From: Bradyrhizobium genosp. SA-3
GTDB lineage: Bacteria > Pseudomonadota > Alphaproteobacteria > Rhizobiales > Xanthobacteraceae
DNA: 64,000 bases
Direction of reading: 5' to 3'
NCBI RefSeq assembly: GCF_004212635.1
Contig: NZ_PSRT01000032.1
Span: 1 to 64,000 of the forward strand
Shown: positions 1 to 7,970 of the stretch, piece after piece
How positions within the stretch are numbered: the first letter of the stretch is position 1
Layout of the letters: every line of letters begins with the position of its first letter
Notes under the pieces: model-generated
Databases searched by the model: none
Told to the model about the DNA's origin: nothing
Seen by the model: only the letters and a program-made list of their open reading frames with translations
Program-made: the position numbers and the translations under genes

Positions 1-180
1 CATGTCGCCGCGGCGATAGGCTGCCTCAACCTTATCGGACACCGTGTGCGCCAGGGCCATTTCGGACGTCTCGTTCGGGCAGCCGGTCTGCTCGGTGCAC
101 CAGTCCTTGAAGGTCGACCGGAAGCCGTGCAGCACGGCGTCTCTGTGGAGCTTGGAATCCGAGCGCGGCCGCCCCTGCTC
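1..180 (-). pseudogene. Tyrosine integrase C-terminal fragment, runs off the left edge
   Basis: Read on the minus strand, this frame gives the C-terminal catalytic part of a phage-type tyrosine recombinase. It contains the box LHGFRSTFKDW (the H-x-x-R pair), then NETSEMALAH (the box III histidine), then VEAAYRRGDM, whose tyrosine fits the nucleophile position. The upstream part of the same frame, back to a stop near position 372, does not resemble an integrase core and has no convincing start, so the N-terminal and central domains are missing here. The 3' end lies outside the window. I read it as a remnant of an island or prophage integrase. The motif is clear; the extent of the fragment is uncertain. 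Confidence 0.6.
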
Positions 181-502
181 GCCAACCGGCCCCGAAAGCG
201 TCTCCAAACCCGCCTCGATGGCTGCGATATCCTGCTCGACTCGGGCGATCGACGAGCGGTCGTCGAAGCCCGTCCTTGAGTTCGAGCCCACCGCCAAGCC
301 CCGTGCCGACCGCCCCTCCGGCCTCCGCCTTGCTGCGGCGCACCGAAAGCCTGCGCCGCGCTGGACACGAGGTGCCTAGCGGTACCCAGCGGCCGACTTA
401 GACCTTTTGACTGAGGACCGCGGATCTCCCGCGCGGAAACGGCGCTTGCCCTCGCGCGTGGGTTGCGCTTGCATAGCCCCTTTCGACGGGGGGCATTTCA
501 AC

Positions 503-1240
503 ATGCGCGTTTTGGTGATTGTGGCGGCCTGCGCCACGGTGGCTGGCTGCATGACAGCCGGCGAGACTGTTTCGTTCAAGGCGTCTAATCCGCAGCAACA
601 AGCTCTCATGCGGGATGGACAGCCTGCCCTCGTCTCTCGGCAGAAAAGCTCTGTGGTGCTCGTTCGACCAGCGTCCCGTCAGTTACAAGCGAACGGCCGG
701 CCCGTGTTTGTGGTGGGCATCAATAATCTGAGCCGACAGCCTGTCGAGTTTCGAGTCGGGCAAGTAGAGGCCGTTCAACATGCCGCCTGATCGGACTTCG
801 AAATGAAAATCGTGACCTATGAGATGCTGGTTCAGGAGGAAAAGAACAGGCAGGTTGCCGCTGCGCTTCTGACAGGCGTGGCGGCCGGCGCCAACGCATA
901 CAGCGCCTCTCGCGCTGGTTACGGCAGCTACACGACACCGAGCGGCCGAACCGGCACCTTCTACAGTCCGACGGCCGCGGCCATCGCTCAAGGCAACGCA
1001 GCTGCTCAGAATGAAGCCATGATTTCCGCCACCATCGAGACAGGTCAGCGCAACATGGCCGTGCTCGAGCAAGCGGTAATCAAAGACAACACGCTCCTGC
1101 CCGGCGAATGGTATGGAGGCCAACTGCACCTTGCGCCGCCGACGGATCAGGGCGGAGCCCAAAAGAGCTACACGATCGTGATCACCGTGGGGCCCGATCG
1201 CCACGTCATTGACGTCGCTCAAGGGCCGGCTGGGGCATAA
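503..1240 (+). pseudogene. Lipoprotein gene split by an in-frame TGA
   Basis: An ATG at 503, behind a G-rich Shine-Dalgarno sequence at 487-493, starts a lipoprotein: a short signal sequence ends in the lipobox VAGC. The frame stops at TGA 788-790 after 95 codons. The same frame then continues without another stop to 1240, and the downstream part (MKIVTYEMLVQEEKNRQVAA..., then a Tyr/Ser/Gly-rich tract and a C-terminal beta-rich segment) reads like the rest of one exported protein of about 245 residues. From memory this two-part order matches one conserved rhizobial lipoprotein family. One base change (for example GGA to TGA) would explain the break. A separate downstream protein from ATG 803 is possible but would lack a signal peptide. 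Confidence 0.6.
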
Positions 1241-1295
1241 CTGTTCGGACGCGGGCGATGTGCGAAGGATTGAGACCAAAATCCTCAACCGGGCT

Positions 1296-1775
1296 CTAGC
1301 TGGGGTAAAGGCGTACGCGCGAACTTCTCTCCTCTGAGGGAGAACGAGTGGGTAGCCGCCACCGGATCGGCCCCGGGAAGCTATTGGCGATGCTCAAGGC
1401 GCGCTCCTCGTCCGTTTCGAGAGCGATCTTCTGGGCGAGCATGACGTCGCCCTCGACCAAGCCACCCAGCGGGACGAAGCACCACCCGGTTCCGAGCCGC
1501 TCGTATTCGTCGACTTCGTTGACGTTACCGGACGTTCCCCGCCGGATGCGGTAGCGCTTCCCGGTATCGCATCCTACGACGTCGAAGTACCCCCTCGCAT
1601 CGAACTGGACACTTTGCTGGGGCGAAAACCAAGAACGCAGCAGTCGCAGCGCACGACCCTGAATCGTTTTCTCGTCCTTAGCTGCTTGATAAAGCTTTCC
1701 AACAGCCAGGCTTCGAAGTGTCCACCGGCCGATGCGACCAAACTTTCTCTTCACTTGGTGATCACCCACCGACAA
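1296..1775 (-). CDS. Conserved hypothetical protein, 159 aa
   Basis: A soluble basic protein of 159 residues with no signal peptide or membrane segment. The N-terminal 40 residues are Arg/Lys-rich. The central part (FDARGYFDVVGCDTGKRYRI) and the segment ending GDVMLAQKIALETDEERAL look like a small conserved domain, but I cannot name it. Its start overlaps the end of the 73-aa gene upstream by 14 bases, so the two are probably translated together. Function is unknown. Confidence 0.65.
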   Translation of the reverse strand: MSVGDHQVKRKFGRIGRWTLRSLAVGKLYQAAKDEKTIQGRALRLLRSWFSPQQSVQFDARGYFDVVGCDTGKRYRIRRGTSGNVNEVDEYERLGTGWCFVPLGGLVEGDVMLAQKIALETDEERALSIANSFPGPIRWRLPTRSPSEERSSRVRLYPS

Positions 1776-1983
1776 GCCGCGGAAAGAACAACGTCTCTTC
1801 GGCGGTCGGATCGAACGTCGTGATCTGGGTTACCTCACCCGGCCCGCTCCGCACCGCAGCGGTGTATCCTTTGCCGCTAAATTTCAGAAAAAGCCTCTCC
1901 GCTTCTGCCAAGGCATCTGCACTGGAGTTGTCGAAGAAGTGCCGGCTATCGCCGCTGTGATCCATCACGATTTGCACTGCCAT
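1762..1983 (-). CDS. Small conserved hypothetical protein, 73 aa
   Basis: A 73-residue protein starting MAVQIVMDHSGDSRHFFD, with a helical middle (ADALAEAERLFLKF) and a C-terminus rich in beta-formers (GYTAAVRSGPGEVTQITTFDP). It has no signal peptide. Its 3' end overlaps the following 159-aa gene by 14 bases, an arrangement typical of a two-gene operon. I do not recognise a named domain. Confidence 0.6.
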   Translation of the reverse strand: MAVQIVMDHSGDSRHFFDNSSADALAEAERLFLKFSGKGYTAAVRSGPGEVTQITTFDPTAEETLFFPRLVGG

Positions 1984-2067
1984 GCTGAGGCTCCCGATTA
2001 CACCTCAGAAGGAATGTGGAAGCCGAGACCTCGTTCCTAAACTCGCAAACGCCCGTGAGAGTTTTCA

Positions 2068-2319
2068 TCACGCTGCATCATTCAGCGCGGGTTCGAGCCC
2101 TAGTTTTTGCTTGATTGAACGTACCAAAATCAGACTCTGAAGTTCGCTCCCTTCGTTCGCTTCCGATTTGCCGGCGCGCTTGGCTAGTTGGTCGTAGCTC
2201 TTGGCGGCCTTGCGGAGTGTTCCCCTGGTCTGCGGATGCTCCGCATTGTCGGCCTTGGTGCGGAATTTCTCCGCCTGCATTCGCCAATACTTTGCCTTTC
2301 GATACCGCTCGAGCCCCAT
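2068..2319 (-). CDS. Small helical hypothetical protein, 83 aa
   Basis: The chosen start is the ATG at 2319, behind GGGAGTGG; an upstream ATG at 2490 would overlap the neighbouring gene. The protein (MGLERYRKAKYWRMQAEKF...) is Lys/Arg/Glu-rich and predicted all-helical, with the pattern MQAEKFRTKADNAEHPQTR that rhizobial small helical proteins often carry. No catalytic motif is visible. Confidence 0.5.
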   Translation of the reverse strand: MGLERYRKAKYWRMQAEKFRTKADNAEHPQTRGTLRKAAKSYDQLAKRAGKSEANEGSELQSLILVRSIKQKLGLEPALNDAA

Positions 2320-2411
2320 CTGGCCACTCCCTGCACTGCTGAGTTCGCCAAACCAAGTATAACTTAGGACAATGTCAGCGAGAGAGGCAAAGGCGGACCA
2401 GTGAAGCTGCC

Positions 2412-2594
2412 TTAGAATGACAGATCGTCCCGAAAAATTTCGCCGCTCTGGATCATGCGGCTGCGCTCGTCCGCAAGAAGCCGGTAGCACGCGGCAAGAT
2501 CAGCATAACGGCGCTTCAGCGAAGGCTGAGACGCCTCTTCGGCCTGCCGCTCGAACTCAAGTGCCCGGTTTTGATGCTCAATGACGCTTCTCAT
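2412..2594 (-). CDS. Small helical hypothetical protein, 60 aa
   Basis: A 60-residue protein starting MRSVIEHQNRALEFERQAEE and ending in RMIQSGEIFRDDLSF. The middle (LKRRYADLAACYRLLADERSRM) follows the 'xYxxLAxxYRxLAxxR' pattern of short alpha-helical proteins common in rhizobia. The start was chosen because the longer upstream extension of this frame is low-complexity antisense sequence. It is similar in kind to the 83-aa and 54-aa genes nearby. Function is unknown. Confidence 0.5.
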   Translation of the reverse strand: MRSVIEHQNRALEFERQAEEASQPSLKRRYADLAACYRLLADERSRMIQSGEIFRDDLSF

Positions 2595-2823
2595 GCCAGC
2601 CACCCGATGTGCAGTGTAGCCGCTGGAATAGCGAAAAGCACTACATCTATTAACCTCAGGTCTGCAGAGCTGCTCTCCAGAGAAGCCCCAGCTCCAGGGG
2701 CGGCGAAGCTGGGGCCCGTTGAAGCTGCCCTCAGGAAAGGCAGCAACTGGCCCCGGGGGACGGCATCGGGAAAACTTAGCAATCGGCCAAGCGTTCCAGC
2801 GGCGGCGTGGGTCGTCCCAAGTC

Positions 2824-3003
2824 TCAGCGATCTCTGTCGTTTTTGCCGTTGGGGCTGCCATCTCCGCCGCCGTTTCCCCCGCCATTATTGCCGCGTGCAT
2901 GATGGTGGTGGGCGTCACCGTCGACGGCACCTGCACCTGAACGCGCGATCGCATCCGAAGTAAGCGAGGTGGACAACAGGAGAGTGATGGCGGACGGCGT
3001 CAC
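2824..3003 (-). CDS. Putative exported His/Gly/Asn-rich peptide, 59 aa
   Basis: A GTG at 3003 opens a 59-codon frame that is not used by its neighbours. The first 20 residues (MTPSAITLLLSTSLTSDAIA) look like a signal peptide. The mature part has a four-histidine run (DAHHHHARGNN), then a Gly/Asn tract (GGGNGGGDGS), and ends NGKNDRDR. This composition suggests an exported metal-binding or low-complexity peptide. The Shine-Dalgarno sequence is weak and the short length makes the call uncertain. Confidence 0.4.
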   Translation of the reverse strand: MTPSAITLLLSTSLTSDAIARSGAGAVDGDAHHHHARGNNGGGNGGGDGSPNGKNDRDR

Positions 3004-3076
3004 CGAGCCGATCTAATTAACTCGACTGCGCTCGACCCGGGAGCTAACCTCCCACAATCTGTGAAGCGTGGTTAGC

Positions 3077-3691
3077 ATGCGCTATCCGATTGAGATCGCA
3101 CCGAGGAACGGGAGCATCGTCGTACTCGAGGACGATGCGACCGGAACGATTGAGGCCGCTTACTGGTCGCCCACAGGTGAATGGATAGGAGAATTCGGGC
3201 AACCGAGCGCCTTGAATCCGTCGCATTGGCACCCCTGCTATAGCTTCTTTCAATCCTCATCGCGGAGAGAAGCGCCGCAAACTCCGGCTGCCGGTGAGCC
3301 GATGGCCCTTCGTTCGGCGCACGCGCGGCGCGGGTTTGTAATTTCCTGCCTTGCCCTATTGGTCGTCACGATCATGCTCGCCGGCACCTTTGTCCAGCAG
3401 GTGCTTCTGCAGCCGTATCTAGAAAAGGAACGTGGTCGCAGTGCCGCGCTTGGGAGCGCCTACGCAACGGCGTCACGCGGCCCCGAGACAACTGGGATAG
3501 CAATGTCGCACAACACGAGCGCCGACGAGGCGGAGCGCGCCCAGGCGCTGCAGGCGATGGAACGGGCACCCCCTACTGCGGACGAAAGGCCCGCCGCAAA
3601 GCAATCGGAAGACGTTGCGCCAGAGAACAGCAAGCCAGTTAGCAAAGCGGTGGAAGTAGTTCCACCAAACGCGTGGACCGCGAACATGTGA
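3077..3691 (+). CDS. Single-pass membrane protein, 204 aa
   Basis: The protein starts MRYPIEIAPRNGSIVVLED; the ATG at 3077 is preferred over an in-frame GTG three codons earlier because the RYPIEIAPRNG opening is characteristic of a rhizobial family that I recall beginning this way. Residues 1-60 form a small cytoplasmic domain with many Trp and Tyr (AAYWSPTGEWIGEFG, SHWHPCY). A hydrophobic segment of about 22 residues (FVISCLALLVVTIMLAGTFVQQ) follows near residue 90. The C-terminal 90 residues are Ala/Glu/Pro-rich and disordered. Its last 19 bases overlap the CsbD gene. Function is unknown. Confidence 0.6.
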   Translation: MRYPIEIAPRNGSIVVLEDDATGTIEAAYWSPTGEWIGEFGQPSALNPSHWHPCYSFFQSSSRREAPQTPAAGEPMALRSAHARRGFVISCLALLVVTIMLAGTFVQQVLLQPYLEKERGRSAALGSAYATASRGPETTGIAMSHNTSADEAERAQALQAMERAPPTADERPAAKQSEDVAPENSKPVSKAVEVVPPNAWTANM

Positions 3692-3864
3692 AGGGCGCTG
3701 CCGACAAGGCAAAAGGCACCATCAAAGAAGGTGTGGGTAAGCTCAGTGGCGAGAGGGACATGGAAACCGAGGGCAAGATCGACAAGGCCAAGGGATCCGC
3801 CCACAACGCCGCTGGCGATATGAAGGATGCAGCGCGGGATGCCGCTGACGCCCTCAAAAAATAA
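3673..3864 (+). CDS. CsbD family stress protein, 63 aa
   Basis: A 63-residue hydrophilic Lys/Ala/Gly/Asp-rich protein with the CsbD pattern: VKGAADKAKGTIKEGVGKLSG, then ETEGKIDKAKGSAHNAAGDMKDAARD. CsbD proteins are small, abundant stress-induced proteins without a settled biochemical function. The start is GTG at 3673, inside the end of the upstream membrane protein gene, which implies translational coupling. A strong rho-independent terminator follows 26 bases after the stop, closing the unit. Confidence 0.85.
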   Translation: MDREHVKGAADKAKGTIKEGVGKLSGERDMETEGKIDKAKGSAHNAAGDMKDAARDAADALKK

Positions 3865-3889
3865 TCGTAAGAATGAAGACTATGACCTA

Positions 3890-3909
3890 GCCGCCTCCGG
3901 CGGCTTTTT
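3890..3909 (+). terminator. Rho-independent terminator after csbD-like gene
   Basis: A perfect 6-bp stem GCCGCC/GGCGGC with a 3-base loop, followed directly by TTTTT. It lies 26 bases after the CsbD stop codon. Confidence 0.8.
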
Positions 3910-4618
3910 CTTTGCCACTGAGCGCCCTGGCTGAGTGTGGCGAAGTCCACTTTATCCTAAGATTCGACTTTCAGCAGGACGTAACGCCGTGCCGGTTTGG
4001 GGCAGAAGAACGTCGCGCGAGGTCCGCATCGCCCTCCTTACTGGACGTGTTCGCCTAGGCCAACTCGCGACATCGCGGCGGACTACTCAATCGCCACCAA
4101 GTTGACGAAGCTTACAATTGGGTTACTAAAAGTGTAACGCACGCGATTAACGTTGCCGTGCTGAGAGTCACAACGACGAGAGCTTGTTCGCTGCGAGCTT
4201 GCAGATTGTCATCGTCCATTGATCACCCCGACGCCAAGATCACCCATCGGTTTCCATCTACAGGGAAAGACCGCTTGGCTGTTTCGGCTCTCGAACTGTC
4301 GAGTGCGCTCCGAGTTACATTTTCTTTTACAGGCGCTGCGGGCAACAGGCACCAGCTCAGAGGGCAATGTGTGGGAAGTCCGAGCCGGTGCCTTAGGCTT
4401 TATGCGTTTGGGAACAAACGCGAGGGAAAAACGTATCTCTCGAACGATAGTTTCCGAGGGCCATTCCGAGGTTCGCCCCTCAGGATTACAGCGGGGCGAC
4501 CTCGACAAAGCTGGCACGGTGGCATTTGGTGAATACTGGATCATCCATGCGCGATTTGAACGCCTCGGCTATTGGTTAGTTCACATGCACTGAGCGAACA
4601 GCAGCTCGCATGAACGCT
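3910..4618. other. Intergenic stretch with no supported gene
   Basis: About 700 bases without a gene I can support. Plus-strand frames at 4158-4532 and 4219-4593 have about 124 codons each, but neither shows a recognisable domain, a Shine-Dalgarno sequence or typical codon bias. The presence of a good plus-strand terminator at 4620-4646 means that something is transcribed rightward here, either the 4219-4593 frame or a non-coding RNA. Confidence 0.4.
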
Positions 4619-4619
4619 C

Positions 4620-4646
4620 GCCCGCAAACCGGGCGGGCTTTTTTTT
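4620..4646 (+). terminator. Rho-independent terminator, owner unknown
   Basis: Stem GCCCGC/GCGGGC with a 7-base loop, followed by eight T. It points rightward and ends a transcript from the preceding stretch that has no clear gene. Confidence 0.75.
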
Positions 4647-4690
4647 GGACGGTGAAGGCTCGATACTGCGGTGGCGGCTTCTCCCGATAG

Positions 4691-4715
4691 AAAAAAGGGC
4701 CCGGGGGGGCCCTTT
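4691..4715 (-). terminator. Rho-independent terminator of the PRC-barrel gene
   Basis: On the minus strand there is a 9-bp stem AAAGGGCCC/GGGCCCTTT around a four-base loop, continuing into a T run. It lies 21 bases after the stop of the PRC-barrel gene. The A/T symmetry means it may also stop transcription from the other side. Confidence 0.85.
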
Positions 4716-4735
4716 CTTCGTGAGCTCTCCTCTCA

Positions 4736-5242
4736 CTAATTGTAGTCCGAGTATTTGAACTGCGGGAGCGCCTTCAATTGCTCCTTGTTGGCATTCATGA
4801 CTGCGTGGTCCGGGACCCAATCGTTCGCGTTGCGGTTGGTCGTGTTCGTCGAAGCCGCGCCGGTGGTTGTGTCGCGCGAGGTGGTCGAGGTGCTGCTCGA
4901 GCTGGTCCGGACCGGCTCTTCGACAAACTTCAGCTTGTCCATCGAGACGGCGATGTCGTGCTCGCCCATGCCGAGAAAGCCGCCGACGCCGATCACCACC
5001 GCATTGATCTTGCCGCTCTTGTCGATGAGCAGTTCGTTGATGTCGCCGAGCTTCTCGCTGGCCTCGTTGTAGACGTTCAGGCCCTTGAGCTTCGAGGCGC
5101 GCCAATTGCCCTTGAGGGCCATCTTGGCGTCGGCCGGCTGGGCCGCGGGCGCGGCCCGATCGGCCGGCTGAGTGGATTGCGCGAACGCAGCGCCGCCGAT
5201 CACGGCAGTGCCAAGCAGAGCAACGGCAAGAAAGCTTTTCAT
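4736..5242 (-). CDS. Exported PRC-barrel domain protein, 168 aa
   Basis: The start ATG at 5242 lies behind GGAGGAG with ideal spacing. Residues 1-21 (MKSFLAVALLGTAVIGGAAFA) are a Sec signal peptide. A PRC-barrel domain covers about residues 45-110: WRASKLKGLNVYNEASEKLGDINELLI, then GKINAVVIGVGGFLGMGEHDIAV. A Ser/Thr-rich linker and a C-terminal tail (EQLKALPQFKYSDYN) follow. PRC-barrel proteins of this exported type are common in rhizobia and are thought to bind RNA-like or small ligands, but the role is not settled. It is a single-gene unit with its own terminator. Confidence 0.85.
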   Translation of the reverse strand: MKSFLAVALLGTAVIGGAAFAQSTQPADRAAPAAQPADAKMALKGNWRASKLKGLNVYNEASEKLGDINELLIDKSGKINAVVIGVGGFLGMGEHDIAVSMDKLKFVEEPVRTSSSSTSTTSRDTTTGAASTNTTNRNANDWVPDHAVMNANKEQLKALPQFKYSDYN

Positions 5243-5423
5243 CGATATCTCCTCCAGCGTGAGCCAGCACCCCATCCAGATGCCGGGCCCAACTCCCGCG
5301 ATTGCCACTTGTTCCCGATCTCAGAATGAGGCCCCGGACGCACTGCGGCTCAAGCGTCCAAGCCGAACGGGAATTCCCTTACGTCATGAAGCGAAGACGA
5401 GCCGGCGTAGCGGCCCGCAAGGA

Positions 5424-5828
5424 TCAGGACGCCTTCGCGGGAGCCCGTGCACGTGCCGCTCGGCGCCGATGCAGGCGTTGGCTTCGGCTAACCCTGGTGG
5501 AAGCGAAAAGTCGCGGCGGAGGCTCCGCGGACGACAGTTGTTCGACTGGAGCATCGCTTGCCGGATCCGGCTTGCCAGGCCGGGCCTCCATGAACTCTAA
5601 CCGTCCGCGGCCCTTCTCGGTGATGCGCCAACCCCCGTTCAGGCGCTCGACCAGTCCTTGCGAGAAGATGTCCAGATCCGGCACGCGCGCGGCCAGGCGC
5701 TTGGTCCGCTCGGCCCAGTCCCGTCCGCTCGTCGCAAGGATTGCCATGTCGCGCTTGAGGTCCGCCATGACGGCGAATCCGTCGGGATAGCTCACCAGGA
5801 TCTTGAGCACCGTGACCTGGAAGTTCAC
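5424..5828 (-). CDS. Conserved hypothetical protein, winged-helix-like, 134 aa
   Basis: The start is GTG at 5828 behind GGGAGG; the open frame extends further upstream only through the 3' end of the preceding gene. Residues 1-80 (MNFQVTVLKILVSYPDGFAV, then LVERLNGGWRITEKGRGRLEF) have the helix pattern and closing beta-hairpin of a small winged-helix protein, and 'WRIT..GR..LE' is typical of PadR/MarR-like wings. The last 40 residues are Arg/Ala-rich and probably disordered. It follows directly after the frameshifted small gene at 5846-6045, probably in one transcript. DNA binding is inference. Confidence 0.6.
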   Translation of the reverse strand: MNFQVTVLKILVSYPDGFAVMADLKRDMAILATSGRDWAERTKRLAARVPDLDIFSQGLVERLNGGWRITEKGRGRLEFMEARPGKPDPASDAPVEQLSSAEPPPRLFASTRVSRSQRLHRRRAARARAPAKAS

Positions 5829-5845
5829 GCCCCCGCTCCCTCCCG

Positions 5846-6045
5846 CTACCGCCACATCGTCGGCGCGCCGTGAGGAGCCTCGCGGCCGACCTCCTTCAGC
5901 CTCTCGGGCGAGGTGTCGCCATTCGTCATGCTTCCAAAATCCTCGAAGCCACACGGGTGCGTGCGCCGGTCTCATAGCGCGAAACGTCTTCGCAGACCTC
6001 GTCGAGGACGGCCCGCAAAAGCGCGGTCGTGGCCGGATCGAACAT
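5846..6045 (-). pseudogene. Small 'MFDP' protein gene with a frameshift
   Basis: ATG 6045 reads MFDPATTALLRAVLDEVCED..., ending ...VASRILEA at TGA 5928-5926. A frame one base off then continues from ATG 5929 as MTNGDTSPERLKEVGREAPH...APTMWR, ending with TAG at 5846-5848. The two pieces together look like one protein of about 66 residues that I recall as conserved in Bradyrhizobium (MFDP...VSRYETG...ILEA...LKEVGREAL..APTMWR). The junction is an ATGA overlap, so reinitiation could still make both halves. More likely it is a one-base indel. Confidence 0.55.
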
Positions 6046-6312
6046 GGAAGACCCCCAAAAGAAAAATGATCGAACGCAATCTCACGGGCGCCGAATTCAA
6101 CAGTGTTAAGCGCTCTAATATTCCGCCAAGTCTACACGCGAAGTCCAGCTCGGCAAGCTCCGAAAGTCGCCGCACCGCACGCGGGTTGGCGTCTTCGTTC
6201 GCAATGTTTGTTCCAAGCTCGAAAGTTTTCGAGTGACGCCGCCCTGGCGCCGAGGTGTCCCATGAAGAAGATTGCAATGGTGGCGGCGACGGTCGGCACC
6301 GGACGTCGCAGG

Positions 6313-6729
6313 TCACCACCATCCGCCGGTGAAGAAGTCGTGCCGATCGAAAGCGAGCCGTGGTTCGGCTGGCCTTCTCGCCGATTTCGCCCACCGCTTC
6401 GCCTGCGGACGGGCTTCCGCGCGTTTGCGCGCAGGGGACTCTTTCTTCGCATCGGGAGGTGGTGCTGCAGGCATCGAGGCCATCGCCTCTCGAGCCGATT
6501 GCTGCGGTTCTTCCCGCATCGGATTAGCCTGCGCCATCTTCGGAACGTCCGTGCGCGGACGCGTGTCGAAGACGATCTTTTCCGGTAGGCTCCTCGTCGA
6601 CCGGATCCGCATGGCCGTCCTGTCGGGATCGGTCCTGTCCGCACGCTCGACTGGCGTCGGCAGGTACCAGTCCGCCGCGAAGAGCAGCGCTAGCCCGGCC
6701 ACAAACACGAAGTAGCGGATGATCGGCAT
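6313..6729 (-). CDS. Small N-anchored hypothetical protein, 138 aa
   Basis: Residues 4-20 (IRYFVFVAGLALLFAADWY) are one hydrophobic N-terminal segment, an uncleaved anchor or signal peptide. The rest is Pro/Arg/Ala-rich and likely disordered, and it ends RHDFFTGGWW. The closely similar openings seen in other rhizobial small proteins suggest a conserved but unnamed family. It lies upstream of, and in the same direction as, the 134-aa gene region, with about 270 bases between. Confidence 0.55.
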   Translation of the reverse strand: MPIIRYFVFVAGLALLFAADWYLPTPVERADRTDPDRTAMRIRSTRSLPEKIVFDTRPRTDVPKMAQANPMREEPQQSAREAMASMPAAPPPDAKKESPARKRAEARPQAKRWAKSARRPAEPRLAFDRHDFFTGGWW

Positions 6730-6825
6730 GGGACCGCGGCTCGCAAATCAAGGGATCGTTTGTCGGCGGTGCCGGACTTCGGCATGAGGCGGGCCGTCTC
6801 CTCCACGCGGCCCGCCTCGGCGGCC

Positions 6826-7167
6826 TTAGTCCACCTCTTGGACCACGGTGCGTGTCGACGGATCCACCAGCATCACGTGCTCGCCGGAGTAGACGTAGCG
6901 ATACTTCGTAAGCGAGGGACCCCAGTCGGCAGGCACCGCCTCGAGCTCGACGTCCCGCGGCACTGGCTGGCCGACGACGATCTTCTCGCGGGTCTGCACC
7001 GGGCGGATCTTGTGCTCGGTCACGTAGGTACGGATTTTGGTGCGGTATTCCGGCTCAATCTGCACGGCGGCGTGGCCGGCACCGGTGGTTGTGACGACCG
7101 TGGACTGGGCCATCGCGCCCGTCGAGATCACCACGGCGGCCGCAGACAGCAGCAACAGCTTCTTCAT
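6826..7167 (-). CDS. Exported DUF1236 protein, 113 aa
   Basis: The start is ATG 7167 behind AAGGAG. Residues 1-20 (MKKLLLLSAAAVVISTGAMA) are a Sec signal peptide. The mature part matches the DUF1236 pattern: TKIRTYVTEHKIRPVQ, then IVVGQPVPRDVELEAVPADW, and a C-terminal YVYSGEHVMLVDPSTRTVVQ. DUF1236 proteins are small exported proteins, widespread in Rhizobiales, without a known activity. The gene stands alone. Confidence 0.85.
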   Translation of the reverse strand: MKKLLLLSAAAVVISTGAMAQSTVVTTTGAGHAAVQIEPEYRTKIRTYVTEHKIRPVQTREKIVVGQPVPRDVELEAVPADWGPSLTKYRYVYSGEHVMLVDPSTRTVVQEVD

Positions 7168-7661
7168 CAGTATCTCCTTGCCGCTGAATGCGGCCTGCGT
7201 GAACCCGCCAATGATGGCAAGGTTCCGCGAGTTGGGGGGTAGGATGATTGCCTGTTTTTCCCGGACGAAGTGCGGAACCTGAAAGGCACGCCTGCAGCGC
7301 TGACATGGGCATGTCTGGATGCGCGCGCCGTGGGGCGAGGCGAAGGCGCTGCAGCGGCCCTTGCTTGATGAAGCCCTCAAGATAGTGGCACGAGGCGAAT
7401 CGAAGGAAGATCAGGCCGCGGCATAAAGCACGTCGAAGCCCGCGCCTACGCCGACCCGGAAACCGAAAGGATGGGCACGCAAGACCGATAATTGAATTGG
7501 CTGCGGGGGCGCTCGTTCCTATCGATTGCTGACGTATTAGGAACGATATGCGCAGAGCGGCCATTGTTTTCGCAGCGTCTCACCGGTACAGCTCCCCGCC
7601 CTCCCCCGTAGACCTCCTGTCCAGCCGAGCCGCGTCGCCCGTCGAAGGAGCAACGTCGATT
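7168..7661. other. Intergenic stretch, divergent promoters expected
   Basis: About 490 bases between divergent genes. Overlapping open frames exist on both strands but show no domain or signal peptide. I see no clear repeat or operator. Confidence 0.4.
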
Positions 7662-7877
7662 ATGGGGGCCGCCCCTACCCCGGGAATGCTGAGGCGGTTG
7701 CGGCACGCACAACTGTACGGCTATCTGATCGAACGCGATGGCCTGCTATTTCATCCAGGAGGCGACCGTCCACTGTGCGGGTTCTACACTGCAAGGCGTA
7801 TGCTTAAAGCACGCTGGTTGAAAAAGGTGGGGACTCGATACGAGCTGACTCCGGAAGCTCTGCAGCAATTGCGCTGA
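7662..7877 (+). CDS. Small hypothetical protein, 71 aa
   Basis: The chosen start is ATG 7662, which has GAAGGAG about 10 bases upstream; a longer frame from 7548 lacks such a site. The protein (MGAAPTPGMLRRLRHAQLYG...) ends LKKVGTRYELTPEALQQLR, a helix-turn-hairpin pattern seen in small wing-like modules. No named domain is recognised. Confidence 0.5.
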   Translation: MGAAPTPGMLRRLRHAQLYGYLIERDGLLFHPGGDRPLCGFYTARRMLKARWLKKVGTRYELTPEALQQLR

Positions 7878-7970
7878 TCATAAGATCGGCGCGAGCTTGG
7901 AGCGATTCGCGATGCGCCTTCTCATCTGAGGAACGTCGAGGTCACTGATTGCATTGAGCTGAGCGCGGCT

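Noticed and set aside
4158..4593. Two overlapping plus-strand frames
   Set aside because: Neither has a start signal or recognisable content. Only the following terminator hints at transcription, so I left it as an unexplained stretch.
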